From positions 1 to 35,817 of the forward strand of contig NZ_AVPI01000033.1 in the NCBI RefSeq assembly GCF_000768675.1: a stretch of DNA of 35,817 nucleotides. Reading direction: 5' to 3'. Within the stretch, counting starts at the first letter, position 1. Each line of letters begins with the position of its first letter. The notes under the pieces were generated by a model that was given only the letters and a program-made list of their open reading frames with translations, made no database searches and was not told where the DNA came from. This document shows, piece by piece, positions 1 through 7,816 of this stretch. This DNA comes from Knoellia flava TL1 (GTDB lineage: Bacteria > Actinomycetota > Actinomycetes > Actinomycetales > Dermatophilaceae). Both the position numbers and the translations under genes were made by a program.

Positions 1-98
1 CCTCGGGCGAGGCCGGGACCGAGGGTTCCGCGGCGCCCCGCCGCAACCGCAGCCGTCGCCGCACCCGCGGCGGCAAGCCGGCGGCCTCGACCGACTGA
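1..98 (+). CDS. C-terminal end of an Arg/Gly-rich protein, probably a DEAD/DEAH-box RNA helicase (5' end outside window)
   Basis: Only the last 31 codons and a TGA stop (96-98) are present, read in the frame that begins at base 3. The tail is strongly basic and low in complexity, with runs such as RRNRSRRRTRGG, and ends in ASTD. Actinobacterial RhlE-type helicases carry such Arg/Gly-rich tails, and in mycobacteria the rhlE gene (Rv3211) lies close to a ParA-like gene (Rv3213c); a ParA-like gene lies about 1.2 kb further on here. The helicase assignment therefore rests on tail composition and neighbourhood, not on any helicase motif visible in the window. It could also be the tail of another RNA-binding protein. 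A strong hairpin terminator follows at 129-169. Confidence 0.5.
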   Translation, partial: SGEAGTEGSAAPRRNRSRRRTRGGKPAASTD

Positions 99-128
99 GC
101 CGCGCCGGCCGGCATACGGCATCGGCAT

Positions 129-169
129 GACGAAGGCCCGCCCCGCAACACGCGGGGCGGGCCTTCGTC
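129..169. terminator. Bidirectional hairpin terminator between convergent genes
   Basis: An 18-bp perfect stem (129-146 with 152-169) closes a 5-base loop. It lies between the stop of the Arg-rich protein (+) and the stop of the alcohol dehydrogenase (-), so it can serve both. The outer end of the stem is GACGAAGG/CCTTCGTC. There is no long U tract, which is usual in high-GC actinobacteria. Confidence 0.85.
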
Positions 170-177
170 TCTCATCG

Positions 178-1236
178 TCAGGCCGGGATCGTCGCGGTGT
201 CGATGACGTAGCGGTAGCGGACGTTGCCCGCCACGACCTCGTCGTATGCCGTGTCGACGGTCGTCGTGTCGCTCGCGTCGAGCTTCTCGATCGTGGCGCC
301 GATGCCGTGCTCGGCGCAGAAGTCGAGCATCTCCTGGGTCTCGCCGATGCCACCGATGTTGCTGCCGGTGAGGACCTTGTTGCCGCCGATGAGGCTCCCC
401 GGGCTCACGGAGAGCTTGCTGGGCGGAAGGCCGACGTTGACGAGCGCACCGTTGGGGCGGAGCAGCCGGACGTAGGTCTCCATGTCGAGGTCGGCGCTCA
501 CGGTGTTGACGATGAGGTCGAAGCTGCCCCTCGCGTCCTTCATGGCGTCCTCGTCGCTCGTCGCGATGTGCCGGCTCGAGCCGAGCTCCTTGGCGTCGTC
601 GGCCTTGGCGGAGGAGCGCGAGAGCGTGGTGACCTCGGCGCCCATCGCGGCGGCGAGCTTGACGGCCATGTGCCCGAGGCCGCCGACACCGACGACGGCG
701 ACCTTCTTGCCCGGCCCGGCGCCCCAGCGGCGCAGCGGCGAGTAGGTCGTGATCCCGGCGCAGAGCAGCGGAGCGGCCTCGTCGAGCTCGATCCCCTCGG
801 GGATGCGCAGGACCATGCGCTCGGTGACGACGATCTGCTGGCTGTAGCCGCCGGCGGCCCACTCGCCGTCGTAGTTCTGGCTGTTGTAGGTGCCGACCGA
901 ACCCTTGCTGCAGAACATCTCCTGGCCGTTCTTGCAGTTCTCGCACTCGCCACAGGAGTCGACGAGGCAGCCGACGCCGACGCGGTCGCCGACCTTGAAC
1001 TTCGTCACGCCGTCACCGACGGCGCTCACCGTGCCGGCGATCTCGTGGCCGGTGACGATCGGGTAGTGCGCGGCGCCCCACTCGTCGCGGACGGTGTGGA
1101 TGTCGCTGTGGCAGATGCCGGCGAAGGCGATGTCGATCCGGACGTCGTCGTCGCGCAGGTCACGGCGCTCGAGGTCGACAGCCTCGAAGGGAGCGCCGGC
1201 GGAGGGGACGGACAGTGCTCGTGTGGTGGTGGGCAT
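178..1236 (-). CDS. Zinc-dependent NAD(P) alcohol dehydrogenase (cinnamyl-alcohol/YahK-AdhC type)
   Basis: A 352-residue medium-chain dehydrogenase, full length for the family. It should interconvert alcohols and aldehydes with NAD(P)H in the cytosol. The catalytic zinc ligands are visible as GICHSD (Cys42) and GHEIAG (His64-Glu65). The structural-zinc lobe has Cys95, Cys98, Cys101 and Cys109. GVGGLGH in the second half is the dinucleotide-binding turn. The ATG at 1236 is chosen because TACGGT (1243-1248) ends exactly 7 bases upstream, fitting a leaderless mRNA; the frame stays open further upstream but that extension is antisense to the ParA gene and is not plausible. The Cys/GHE pattern resembles the broad-specificity CAD/YahK/mycobacterial AdhC group; the physiological substrate cannot be read from the sequence. 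It stands alone, convergent with the upstream helicase-like gene. Confidence 0.92.
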   Translation of the reverse strand: MPTTTRALSVPSAGAPFEAVDLERRDLRDDDVRIDIAFAGICHSDIHTVRDEWGAAHYPIVTGHEIAGTVSAVGDGVTKFKVGDRVGVGCLVDSCGECENCKNGQEMFCSKGSVGTYNSQNYDGEWAAGGYSQQIVVTERMVLRIPEGIELDEAAPLLCAGITTYSPLRRWGAGPGKKVAVVGVGGLGHMAVKLAAAMGAEVTTLSRSSAKADDAKELGSSRHIATSDEDAMKDARGSFDLIVNTVSADLDMETYVRLLRPNGALVNVGLPPSKLSVSPGSLIGGNKVLTGSNIGGIGETQEMLDFCAEHGIGATIEKLDASDTTTVDTAYDEVVAGNVRYRYVIDTATIPA

Positions 1237-1242
1237 GTCACC

Positions 1243-1248
1243 ACCGTA
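1243..1248 (-). promoter_or_regulatory. Predicted -10 hexamer of a leaderless promoter (alcohol dehydrogenase)
   Basis: TACGGT on the minus strand ends 7 bases before the ATG at 1236, placing the transcription start on the start codon. No Shine-Dalgarno sequence is present. Confidence 0.5.
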
Positions 1249-1292
1249 AACCCGCACGAGGGGTGCCCCGGACCGCGCGTCGGGGGCTGCGC

Positions 1293-2075
1293 CTAGACGC
1301 GCGGCAGCAGGCTCTCGGCGACCTCGCGGTAGGCCTTGGCGCCCTTGGAGGTCCGCGACGTCGCGAGGATCGACCGACCCACGGCGGGCGCCTCCGCGAA
1401 CCGCACGGTGCGCGGGATCGGGGGCGAGAGCACGGGCAGGTCGTAGCGCTCGCCGACGTCGGAGAGGACTTCTTGGGCGTGGTTGCTCCGCCCGTCGAAG
1501 AGCGTCGGGAGGATGCCGACGACCTCGAGCTTCTTGTTGAGGAACCTCTTGACGTCGGCGACGGTGTCGAGCAGCTGTCCGACTCCGCGGTGGCTGAGCA
1601 TCTCGCACGGCATCGGGATGATGAGCCCGTTCGCGGCCGTGAGCGCGTTGAGCGTGAGCACCCCCAGGCTGGGCGAGCAGTCGATGAGGATGACGTCGTA
1701 GTCCTTGCGCACCGGGTCGAGCGCGGTCTGGAGGACGTACTCGCGCGCCGGGCGGCCGAGGAGGACGGCCTCGGTGCCGGCGAGGTCGATCGAGCTCGGC
1801 ACGAGGTGCACGCCGTCCTCGCACTCGACGACGACGTCGCCGATCTCGACCTGGCCGAGAAGGACGTGGTGGACCGACTCCTCGACCTCGTCCGGGTCCA
1901 CGCCGAGGCTGAAGGTCAGGCAGGCCTGCGCGTCGAGGTCGACGAGGAGCACCCGCTTGCCGAGCTCGGCGAAGGCAGCGCCCAGCGAGGCCACCGACGT
2001 CGTCTTGGCCACGCCGCCCTTCTGGTTGGCGACCGCGAGGATGGTGGCACCGGTGGCGCGCTTGCGAGGGGGCAC
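1293..2075 (-). CDS. ParA/Soj-family partition-type ATPase
   Basis: A 260-residue P-loop ATPase of the ParA/MinD superfamily. The deviant Walker A motif KGGVAKTT lies near residue 20, followed by VLLVDLDAQ (A') and VILIDCSPSLG (Walker B) at mid-protein. These proteins dimerise on ATP, bind DNA non-specifically, and position chromosomes, plasmids or protein complexes. The GTG at 2075 is selected because AAGGAC lies about 7 bases upstream; further upstream the frame has no such site. No ParB gene or obvious parS array adjoins it, so it is probably the orphan actinobacterial ParA-like protein found next to rhlE in mycobacteria (Rv3213c) rather than the main chromosome-partition ParA encoded near oriC. 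Its cargo is unknown. Confidence 0.88.
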   Translation of the reverse strand: MPPRKRATGATILAVANQKGGVAKTTSVASLGAAFAELGKRVLLVDLDAQACLTFSLGVDPDEVEESVHHVLLGQVEIGDVVVECEDGVHLVPSSIDLAGTEAVLLGRPAREYVLQTALDPVRKDYDVILIDCSPSLGVLTLNALTAANGLIIPMPCEMLSHRGVGQLLDTVADVKRFLNKKLEVVGILPTLFDGRSNHAQEVLSDVGERYDLPVLSPPIPRTVRFAEAPAVGRSILATSRTSKGAKAYREVAESLLPRV

Positions 2076-2173
2076 GTGAGGTCCTTGCGAGAGAGATCGG
2101 TATGCCGGTCCACGCAGAGCGTGGGACCCACGCCCCAGTGTCTCAGGCCGGTCGCCTGCGGTCGGCACCCCCG

Positions 2174-2611
2174 TCAGGTGGTGTCGGCCACTGGTGGCAG
2201 GACCAGCCGGCCGACCGGGCCGGGGTTCCACGCGACCTCCCAGCGGAAGCCGTCGGGGTCGGCGAAGTAGCCGGTGTAGCCACCCCACTCGCGCTCGACC
2301 GCCTCGGAGATCTCGCTCGCCCCGGCTGCCCGGGCGTCGCCCAGCACGGAGTCGACCTGCTCGCGCTCGTGGACGTTGTGGCTCAGGGTCATCGGCACGA
2401 CGCCCGGGCCGGACCGGGCGCTCGCGCCGACCTCGGCCTCGAAGTGGGCGAGGTCCCAGAGCGAGAGCACGGTGAGCGGCCCGGCGCGGAACATGAGGAC
2501 CTCGTCGGGGTCGTGGAACTCGGGGGTCCAGCCGAGTCCCTCGACGTAGAACCGGTGCGAGGCGGCGAGGTCGCGCACGGCGAGCGTGACGAAGGAGACG
2601 CGCTGCTCCAC
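2174..2611 (-). CDS. VOC-superfamily (glyoxalase/bleomycin-resistance-like) protein
   Basis: 145 residues forming two beta-alpha-beta-beta-beta modules of the vicinal-oxygen-chelate fold: SFVTLAVRDLAASHRFY opens the first module and YTGYFADPDGFRWEVAW closes the second. The family binds a divalent metal and includes glyoxalase I, dioxygenases and antibiotic-binding proteins; the substrate cannot be read here. GTG at 2611 is chosen because AGGAGGG precedes it by about five bases. Its start is one base from the stop of the upstream VOC gene at 2613, so the two are almost certainly co-transcribed and translationally linked. The pair may be a tandem duplication, although sequence identity between them is low. 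Confidence 0.85.
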   Translation of the reverse strand: MEQRVSFVTLAVRDLAASHRFYVEGLGWTPEFHDPDEVLMFRAGPLTVLSLWDLAHFEAEVGASARSGPGVVPMTLSHNVHEREQVDSVLGDARAAGASEISEAVEREWGGYTGYFADPDGFRWEVAWNPGPVGRLVLPPVADTT

Positions 2612-2612
2612 C

Positions 2613-3059
2613 TCAGCCCTCCTCGCGCCCCTCGGCCCGCGCGGCAGCCTCACCGGCCGCTCCCTGCTCGCCCGCCACGGGGGGCTCGCCCGCCGCGCCG
2701 TGGAAGACGGCCTCGACGTTGTTGCCGTCGGGGTCGCGCACGAAGACGGCGTAGTAGCCCGGGTGGTACTCCGGCCAGAGCCGCGGCTCGTGGAGGGTCT
2801 CGGCGCCGAGGCCCGTCGCCGCTGCGTGGAAGGCGTGGACCGCCTCGACGCCCGAGGCGGTGAAGGCGAGGTGCGACTCGCGGTTCTCGGTCTCGACCTC
2901 GGGCTGGGCGATCCAGAAGTCGGGGCTCTCGCTGCCGTAGCCGACCGCCACGTCGACGTCGAGCACCCGGCGATGGCCCAGCGTCGCGAGCACGGTGTCG
3001 TAGAAGCGCTTGGAGGCCTCGAGGTCGGCGCAGGTGATTCCGATGTGGTCGACGATCAT
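2613..3059 (-). CDS. VOC-superfamily protein (glyoxalase-like)
   Basis: 148 residues. It begins MIVDHIGITCADLEASKRFY, the standard first strand and helix of a single-unit VOC protein, and has YAVFVRDPDGNNVEAVFH as the last strands. His5 and the Glu of NVEAVFH are the expected metal ligands. The C-terminal 25 residues are a low-complexity Ala/Gly/Glu tail. The ATG at 3059 is preceded by AAGGGTGG. It is the first gene of a two-gene unit with the VOC gene that starts at 2611. The N-terminal pattern resembles lactoylglutathione-lyase-like proteins of unknown substrate. Cytosolic, no signal peptide. Confidence 0.86.
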   Translation of the reverse strand: MIVDHIGITCADLEASKRFYDTVLATLGHRRVLDVDVAVGYGSESPDFWIAQPEVETENRESHLAFTASGVEAVHAFHAAATGLGAETLHEPRLWPEYHPGYYAVFVRDPDGNNVEAVFHGAAGEPPVAGEQGAAGEAAARAEGREEG

Positions 3060-3109
3060 GGGCCCACCCTTGCACCCGACGCCGACACACGGCGACCTGC
3101 GACGAGCGG

Positions 3110-3994
3110 TCAGTCGACCTCGACCGCGCGGGGGACCTCGGCGGGCTCGAGCGCCGCCCACCCGGACTTCTCCGGCCCTGCCGTCTGGCCCTCGGGGCAG
3201 TGCGCGCGGAAGTCGCACCACGTGCACAGCGGCCCGACGACCGGTGGGAAGAGGGTGGACTCCACCCCGCGTTCGGCGAAGTCGGCGTCGGCCCGACGGG
3301 CGTCTCGGGCGATCGACTTGGCCTCGTCGACCTTGCGGGTGAGTGACTCCGGCGTGTGGGTGTGCGAGACGACCTCACCGGTCGGCACGTGGTGGAGCTC
3401 GACCCGCAGGCAGGGGCGGCGGAACATCTTCCAGACGGCCGCGGCATACAGGGCCATCGGCAGCGAGGTCCGCGCGTCCGCCTCGCCGAGCGGCTTCTGG
3501 CTCGTCTTGTAGTCGACGACGACGAGCTCGCCGTCGCGGTCGTCGAGCCGGTCGATGCGGCCGGTGACCCGCAGGTCCCCGCTGACGAAGGAGACGGTGC
3601 GTTCGATGCCGGTCGGGTGGTCGTCGGGGTCGACGCGGGAGAGGTAGGCGATGACGTGCTCCTGTGCGCGCCGGCGCCACTCACCCGACTGCTCGGCGTC
3701 ACGGAAGCCGGTCTCGATCCACGACTGGCGCACCAGCTCGTGTCCGGCCGAGGCGGTGCGGCGCTCGCGCGGCAGGTCCCACCAGTCGCGCAGCGCGTTG
3801 TGCACGGCGAGGCCGAACGACGTGTGCGCACGCTGGGGCCGCTGCTCGGGTCGCGGCCGGTCGAGGTACTGCATCCGGTAGCGCCGCGGGCAGTCGACGA
3901 GGGCGAGCAGGCGCGAAGGGCTCGCGGGATAGAGCCTCGGCGGCATCCCCGCGAGCTCGGCCTGCACCGGTCGCCCGGTCGTCACCTCGGTCAC
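3110..3994 (-). CDS. RecB-family PD-(D/E)XK exonuclease with a probable 4Fe-4S cluster
   Basis: A 294-residue stand-alone nuclease domain. The PD-(D/E)XK core shows His65 (LAVHNALRDW), Asp148 (GRIDRLDD) and Asp161-Tyr-Lys163 (VVDYKT). Four cysteines, Cys35 (DCPRRYR) and Cys257/Cys260/Cys266 (CTWCDFRAHC), match the Fe-S staple seen in AddB, Dna2 and CRISPR Cas4. Mycobacterial Rv2119 is a comparable stand-alone RecB-like protein. It should cut or resect DNA in repair; no helicase partner is adjacent. The GTG at 3994 is chosen because TAGGTT (4001-4006) ends 7 bases upstream, fitting a leaderless transcript; there is no Shine-Dalgarno site. A second GTG three codons inside is possible. Confidence 0.87.
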   Translation of the reverse strand: MTEVTTGRPVQAELAGMPPRLYPASPSRLLALVDCPRRYRMQYLDRPRPEQRPQRAHTSFGLAVHNALRDWWDLPRERRTASAGHELVRQSWIETGFRDAEQSGEWRRRAQEHVIAYLSRVDPDDHPTGIERTVSFVSGDLRVTGRIDRLDDRDGELVVVDYKTSQKPLGEADARTSLPMALYAAAVWKMFRRPCLRVELHHVPTGEVVSHTHTPESLTRKVDEAKSIARDARRADADFAERGVESTLFPPVVGPLCTWCDFRAHCPEGQTAGPEKSGWAALEPAEVPRAVEVD

Positions 3995-4000
3995 GCCGCC

Positions 4001-4006
4001 AACCTA
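4001..4006 (-). promoter_or_regulatory. Predicted -10 hexamer, leaderless promoter of the RecB-like nuclease
   Basis: TAGGTT on the minus strand, followed by six bases and then the GTG start. This geometry recurs at many genes in the window. Confidence 0.55.
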
Positions 4007-4044
4007 GCCAGCCTCGCCGACAACGTCGGGAGGCTCTCCACAGG

Positions 4045-4931
<887 letters not shown>

Positions 4932-4935
<4 letters not shown>

Positions 4936-5777
4936 GGTTCCACCACCTTCACGCCAGAGGACTGCTCGACGATACGTGACCACTGTCGGGGCTGCGTCGT
5001 GTGCTCACCGAGGCGGTTGAGCTTGCCGGCGCCGTGGTAGTCGCTGCTGCCGGTGACGGCGAGGTCGTGTCGGTGCGCGAGCCGCACCGCACGCTCGACG
5101 TCGGCGGGCTCGTGGTCGCGGTGGTGCGCCTCGAGTCCGGCGAGGCCGGCCGCGGCGAGCTCCTCCACCAGCTCGTCCGAGACCGTCGCCATCCGCGTCG
5201 CGAAGGGGTGCGCGAGCACCGGCACACCCCCGGCCGCCAGGACGATCGCGATGGCGGCGACGGGGTCCGGCGCGTAGTGCCCGACGTAGTAGCGGCTGCC
5301 GTCGTGCAGCAGGTCACGGAAGGCCTCGTCACGGTCGGCCACCACGCCTTTCGCGACGAGGGCGTCGGCGAGGTGCGGGCGCCCGAGGGTCGCTCCCGGC
5401 GCCAGCTGGGCGCGCACCTCCTCGACCGACACCGGTATGCCGTCCGCGGCCATCCGCTCGATCATTCGGTCCATCCGCGTCACCCGGCTGTCGCGGGCTC
5501 GGGCGAGCTCGACGACGAGGCGCGGGTCGTCGGGGTTGGGCAGGTAGCCGAGGAGGTGGATGCTGCGGTGGTTCCGGCTGCACGAGATCTCGATGCCCCG
5601 CACGAGCCGGATGCCGACCTGCTGGGCCGCCGCGGTCGCCTCCTCCCAGCCGGCCGTGGTGTCGTGGTCGGTGAGGGCGATCATGCCCAGCCCGACCGCC
5701 TCGGCCTCGGCCACGAGCTCGGCCGGTGTCTGGGTGCCGTCGCTCGCGCTCGAGTGCGTGTGCAGGTCGATCCTCAC
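4932..5777 (-). CDS. PHP-domain phosphoesterase (RNase AM / YciV-TrpH-like)
   Basis: 281 residues with all metal-binding motifs of the PHP family: DLHTHSSASDG at the N-terminus, ALTDHDTT near 36, VRGIEIS near 60, VLAHP in the second half, LEAHHRDH, and the C-terminal GSSDYHG. The trinuclear-metal YciV/TrpH group hydrolyses 3',5'-nucleoside bisphosphates and trims short 5' RNA ends; that is the closest known activity. The GTG at 5777 is preceded by TAGGGT (5784-5789) exactly 7 bases upstream and by no Shine-Dalgarno site, implying a leaderless message. It is the first gene of an operon with purU (4-base GTGA overlap). Cytosolic. Confidence 0.9.
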
Positions 5778-5783
5778 GCTCGT

Positions 5784-5789
5784 ACCCTA
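5784..5789 (-). promoter_or_regulatory. Predicted -10 hexamer, leaderless promoter of PHP-purU operon
   Basis: TAGGGT on the minus strand, six bases before the GTG of the PHP gene. Confidence 0.55.
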
Positions 5790-5817
5790 GGTCCGCGCCG
5801 GGTCCGGGGCGGGGAGG

Positions 5818-5842
5818 CAACCTTCGACGGCATACCCGCGTA
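5818..5842 (+). promoter_or_regulatory. ECF-type promoter of sigma cassette 1
   Basis: -35 CAACC (5818-5822), a 16-bp spacer, and -10 CGTA (5839-5842). The AAC/CGT pair is the classical ECF arrangement. The same pair with 16-17 bp spacing occurs before the other two sigma cassettes, suggesting autoregulation. A start near 5849 would leave a leader of about 25 bases. One copy of the CGGCATAC octamer lies in the spacer. Confidence 0.65.
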
Positions 5843-5873
5843 GTGGGTGGTGGGACCACGACGAGGGGGAGAC

Positions 5874-6377
5874 ATGGGACGAGAGTCCAAGGCCGAACGC
5901 GACGCCGCGTTCACCGCGTTCATGACCGACGCCACGCCGTCGTTGCTGCGCACCGCGTGGCTGATCACCGGTTCGACGGAGCGCTCGCAGGAGCTCGTCC
6001 AGGCGGCGTTCGTCAAGACGTATGCCGCCTGGCCCAAGGTGCGACGCCACTCCGCGCTCGCCTTTGCCCGCCGGGTGCTGGTCAACCACAAGACCGACAC
6101 CTGGCGCCGCACCTCACGCGAGGTCGTGGGCGACGTGCCCGAACGCTCCACCGCACCCGACTCCTCGGTCGAGCACCGCGACCAGATCCTGCGGATGCTC
6201 GACCTCCTGCCTCCGCAGCAGCGACGCATCGTCGTCCTGCGCTACTACCAGGACCTGTCCGAGCAGCAGGTCGCCGACCTGCTCGGCATCTCCGTCGGCG
6301 CCGTGAAGTCCGGCGCCTCCCGTGGCCTCGCCACCCTCCGAACCGCCCACCCCTCCACCGAAGGGAGCCAGCGATGA
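5874..6377 (+). CDS. SigE-family (ECF-like) RNA polymerase sigma factor, cassette 1
   Basis: 167 residues with only sigma regions 2 and 4. Region 2 includes LLRTAWLITGSTERSQELVQ and TYAAWPKV. Region 4 is the helix-turn-helix LPPQQRRIVVLRYYQDLSEQ followed by VADLLGISVGAVKSGASRGL. The lineup with tryptophan motifs (AWLITG, AAWPKV) is typical of the TIGR02983 SigE-family group of Streptomyces and relatives, distinct from mycobacterial SigE. The ATG at 5874 has GAGGGGGAG upstream; an in-frame upstream start at 5847 would overlap the promoter. The ATG of the partner membrane protein overlaps its stop (ATGA). It is the first of three tandem cassettes; promoter recognition is probably of its own CAACC/CGTA site. 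Confidence 0.92.
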   Translation: MGRESKAERDAAFTAFMTDATPSLLRTAWLITGSTERSQELVQAAFVKTYAAWPKVRRHSALAFARRVLVNHKTDTWRRTSREVVGDVPERSTAPDSSVEHRDQILRMLDLLPPQQRRIVVLRYYQDLSEQQVADLLGISVGAVKSGASRGLATLRTAHPSTEGSQR

Positions 6378-7216
6378 GCCCCGACCTCGAGGACCTGCTC
6401 CGCGGCGAGCTGCGCGGCGCCGCCAGCGGCGCCCCCCACCACCTCGGCGTCGCCGACACCGACGTCCTCACCCGCGGCCACCGCGTCGTCGTGCGCCGCC
6501 GCATCCTCACCGGCGTCGGCGCCGCCGCCGTCGTGCTCGCCCTCGCCGGAACCATCGGCGTGCTGGCGCCCCGGCCCGGCGACACCGACACCCTGCCTGC
6601 CGTGCCGACGCCCACGACCACCCCGACCACGAAGCCCACTCCCACCCCGACGACCTCGGCCACGGCCACCGCCAGCCCGACCGCGACGCCCATCGCCACG
6701 AACACCCCGACCCCCACCGAGACGCCCACCTCGTCGGACACCCCGGCGAACACCGCGACAGCGACCCCCTCGACCTACCCGTGGTCCGACCCGGTGGTCG
6801 TCGGTGGTGTGACCTACACGGCCAGGGTCGTGCCGGCGATGTACGGCGATCGTGCCGGCCACAAGGCGGAGGTCCGCGCCGACGGCGTCCTCGTGGGCAC
6901 GCGGAGCGACGCCAACGGTGAGCCCAGCCTCCTGGTCCTGTCCGACCCGACGGTGGTCTTCGCGGCGCATGTCGGGCCGTGGGCCGACGTCATCACCGAG
7001 AACGACCAACCGGTGAGCGGTGAGAAGTTCGAGACCATCCGGGCTCCTTACCCGGAGCCACACACCGGCAAGCTCGACGCCGTCATGATCACGATCATCA
7101 AGCTGCCCCGGGCCGCGACGGTCGACGAGAACGACAACGTTCAGGGCATGGTCGTGCGACTGCCCGACGGGACCGAGCAGAGGTACTGCGTCGGGTTCTG
7201 CTCGCCGGGCGAGTGA
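6374..7216 (+). CDS. Single-pass membrane protein partner of sigma factor, candidate anti-sigma/sensor, cassette 1
   Basis: 280 residues. A short basic cytosolic part (1-43) ends in VVVRRR, followed by one transmembrane helix (about 44-65), the segment APRPGDTDTLPA, a Pro/Thr/Ser-rich wall-spanning stretch (about 78-135) and a C-terminal extracytoplasmic domain of about 140 residues with a closing CVGFC pair (Cys272, Cys276) that could form a disulfide. No zinc-type anti-sigma motif (HxxxCxxC) is present. The start overlaps the sigma stop (ATGA) with AAGGGAG upstream, so the two are translationally coupled. Coupling and topology suggest an anti-sigma or signal sensor; this is inference. The extracytoplasmic domain is not one I recognise. 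Confidence 0.85.
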   Translation: MSPDLEDLLRGELRGAASGAPHHLGVADTDVLTRGHRVVVRRRILTGVGAAAVVLALAGTIGVLAPRPGDTDTLPAVPTPTTTPTTKPTPTPTTSATATASPTATPIATNTPTPTETPTSSDTPANTATATPSTYPWSDPVVVGGVTYTARVVPAMYGDRAGHKAEVRADGVLVGTRSDANGEPSLLVLSDPTVVFAAHVGPWADVITENDQPVSGEKFETIRAPYPEPHTGKLDAVMITIIKLPRAATVDENDNVQGMVVRLPDGTEQRYCVGFCSPGE

Positions 7217-7254
7217 TCCCACCGCGCGGCACGAGAATCAGTACCCTCCCGGCC

Positions 7255-7280
7255 CAACCGGGAAGGTCCCCCTGCGCGTC
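7255..7280 (+). promoter_or_regulatory. ECF-type promoter of sigma cassette 2
   Basis: -35 CAACC (7255-7259), 17-bp spacer, -10 CGTC (7277-7280). It resembles the promoters at 5818 and 8672. The -35 lies in or beside a small GC hairpin (TCCCGG 7247-7252 with CCGGGA 7258-7263) that may terminate cassette 1. Confidence 0.5.
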
Positions 7281-7303
7281 ATAGGGGTGGGAAGGGAGTT
7301 GAG

Positions 7304-7816
7304 ATGGACAGGGATCCGGACTTCACGGCATACGTCATGGCGCGGCGACCACAGCTGTACCGGACGGCGGTGCTGCTGTGCGGCGACCCGCACCGCGCCG
7401 AGGACGTCGTCCAGGACGCGCTGGTGCGCCTGTATGCCGTGTGGCCCCGCGTGGCGTCGATCGGCAACGTCGACGCGTACGTGCGCCGGGTCATCGTCAA
7501 CGCCCACCTCTCCGACCGGCGCCGCCCGTGGCGGCGCGAGTCCCCTCGCGAGCTCCCCGACACGGCGATGGCGCCGGGGTTCGGGTTCGAGGAGACCGAC
7601 GCCGTCCGAGCCGCGATCCGTCGGCTCCCACCGGGTCAGCGCCGGGTCGTCGTGCTCCGGCACATCTGGGGACTGTCCGTCGAGCAGACCGCCCAGGAGC
7701 TCGGCATCAGCACCGGCACCGTCAAGAGCCAGACGGCCGACGCCCTCGCGTCGTTGAGGCAGGCGCTGTCACCGGCCTACGAGAGCACGACGCCCAGGAG
7801 AGGAGAGGACCGATGA
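7304..7816 (+). CDS. SigE-family (ECF-like) RNA polymerase sigma factor, cassette 2
   Basis: 170 residues, regions 2 and 4 only. Region 2 shows QLYRTAVLLCGDPHRAEDVV and the LYAVWPRV tryptophan motif; region 4 shows LPPGQRRVVVLRHIWGLSVE and ELGISTGTVKSQTADAL. It is clearly paralogous to the sigma factors at 5874 and 8737. The ATG at 7304 is preceded by GGAAGGGAG. The stop overlaps the ATG of its membrane partner (ATGA at 7813-7816), the same junction as in cassette 1. Two GTATGCCG/CGGCATAC octamers (7326 and 7432) fall in the gene, read as TAYV and LYAV. Confidence 0.92.
   Translation: MDRDPDFTAYVMARRPQLYRTAVLLCGDPHRAEDVVQDALVRLYAVWPRVASIGNVDAYVRRVIVNAHLSDRRRPWRRESPRELPDTAMAPGFGFEETDAVRAAIRRLPPGQRRVVVLRHIWGLSVEQTAQELGISTGTVKSQTADALASLRQALSPAYESTTPRRGEDR

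Noticed and set aside
127-1296. A 389-codon plus-strand open frame opposite the alcohol dehydrogenase
   Set aside because: It is a GC-rich antisense shadow: the minus-strand reading has full catalytic and zinc motifs, whereas this one has low-complexity Ala/Val/Asp/Gly sequence with no domain.
1237-1824. In-frame N-terminal extension that would fuse the alcohol dehydrogenase to another protein
   Set aside because: The extension is Arg/Pro-rich, lies within the ParA gene region in a shifted frame, and the alcohol dehydrogenase starts at its proper N-terminus at 1236.
6600-6790. Tandem-repeat or CRISPR-like DNA in the Pro/Thr-coding region
   Set aside because: The repetition reflects Pro/Thr-rich linker codons (PTPTTTP type) without fixed unit length or spacers.
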